Translations under genes and position numbers: made by a program
Notes under the pieces: model-generated
What the model was told of the DNA's origin: nothing
The model's database searches: none
What the model saw: only the letters and a program-made list of their open reading frames with translations
Shown: one piece after another, positions 5,200-5,263 of the stretch
Numbering within the stretch: the first letter of the stretch is position 1
Layout of the letters: each line of letters starts with the position of its first letter
DNA from: Chloroflexota bacterium
GTDB lineage: Bacteria; Chloroflexota; Dehalococcoidia; Lucifugimonadales; GCA-002694895
Reading direction: 5' to 3'
Length of the DNA stretch: 5,263 bases
NCBI GenBank assembly: GCA_002694895.1
Contig: NZNN01000038.1
Location: forward strand, 8,268-13,530

Positions 5200-5263
5200 A
5201 ATTATTTATTTTTTTGCTATAAAATTAAATCCACTACATTGTTTCAAATTTTTTTCGTCACTC
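5200..5263 (-). other. Upstream edge of glpK: weak promoter-like sequence or the tail of an upstream gene
   Basis: Two readings are possible. On the minus strand TTGAAA (5247-5242) could be a -35 element, with loose TATA-like sequence around 5223-5216, although the spacing is not ideal. Alternatively one frame is open from the window edge (5262) to a TAA at 5208-5206, encoding 18 residues ending CSGFNFIAKK, which would put an upstream gene 6 bases before glpK. An open run this short is not significant by itself. Confidence 0.25.

Overview
The window is AT-rich (roughly one third G+C by eye) and densely coded. It holds five complete protein genes, the last 24 codons of a sixth at the left edge, and short intergenic gaps. 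Clear Shine-Dalgarno sequences precede several genes (AAGGAG before the aminotransferase, GGGAGG before the cytidylyltransferase, AGGA before the LicD gene), which indicates a bacterium. Nothing in the sequence fixes the lineage. An uncultured free-living bacterium with a small AT-rich genome is a reasonable guess, but only an inference. There is no phage, insertion sequence, CRISPR, tRNA or rRNA signal.

Layout, left to right. (1) Bases 1-75, plus strand: the C-terminal tail of a protein that looks like an alpha/beta hydrolase, beginning at what is probably its catalytic His. (2) Bases 97-1424, minus strand: a two-gene unit transcribed from right to left. First comes a LicD/fukutin-type phosphotransferase carrying an extra C-terminal beta-rich domain, then a CCT/ECT/TagD-like cytidylyltransferase. 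(3) Bases 1425-1616: a divergent 192-base intergenic region with a plausible sigma70-type promoter reading right, a tandem 10-mer and a perfect 14-base palindrome. (4) Bases 1617-3703, plus strand: a fold-type I PLP aminotransferase followed 11 bases later by a YegS/diacylglycerol-kinase-type lipid kinase. (5) Bases 3704-3720: a 17-base convergent gap with a stem-loop. (6) Bases 3721-5199, minus strand: a full-length glycerol kinase. (7) Bases 5200-5263: its upstream region, cut by the window edge.

How the genes may work together. A CDP-alcohol-forming enzyme next to a LicD-type transferase is the logic of phosphocholine, phosphoethanolamine or phosphopolyol decoration of surface glycans: the cytidylyltransferase would make the CDP-activated donor and LicD would transfer the phospho-alcohol to a sugar. 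The lipid kinase and glycerol kinase also act on phospho-glycerol or lipid chemistry, but they sit in separate transcription units, so a joint pathway is only a suggestion. The points most worth a second look are the cytidylyltransferase start (a strong ribosome site facing ATC instead of ATG), the LicD domain fusion, the Asp-to-Asn change at the pyridine-nitrogen position of the aminotransferase, and the operator-like palindrome in the aminotransferase leader. I found no clearly unprecedented system.
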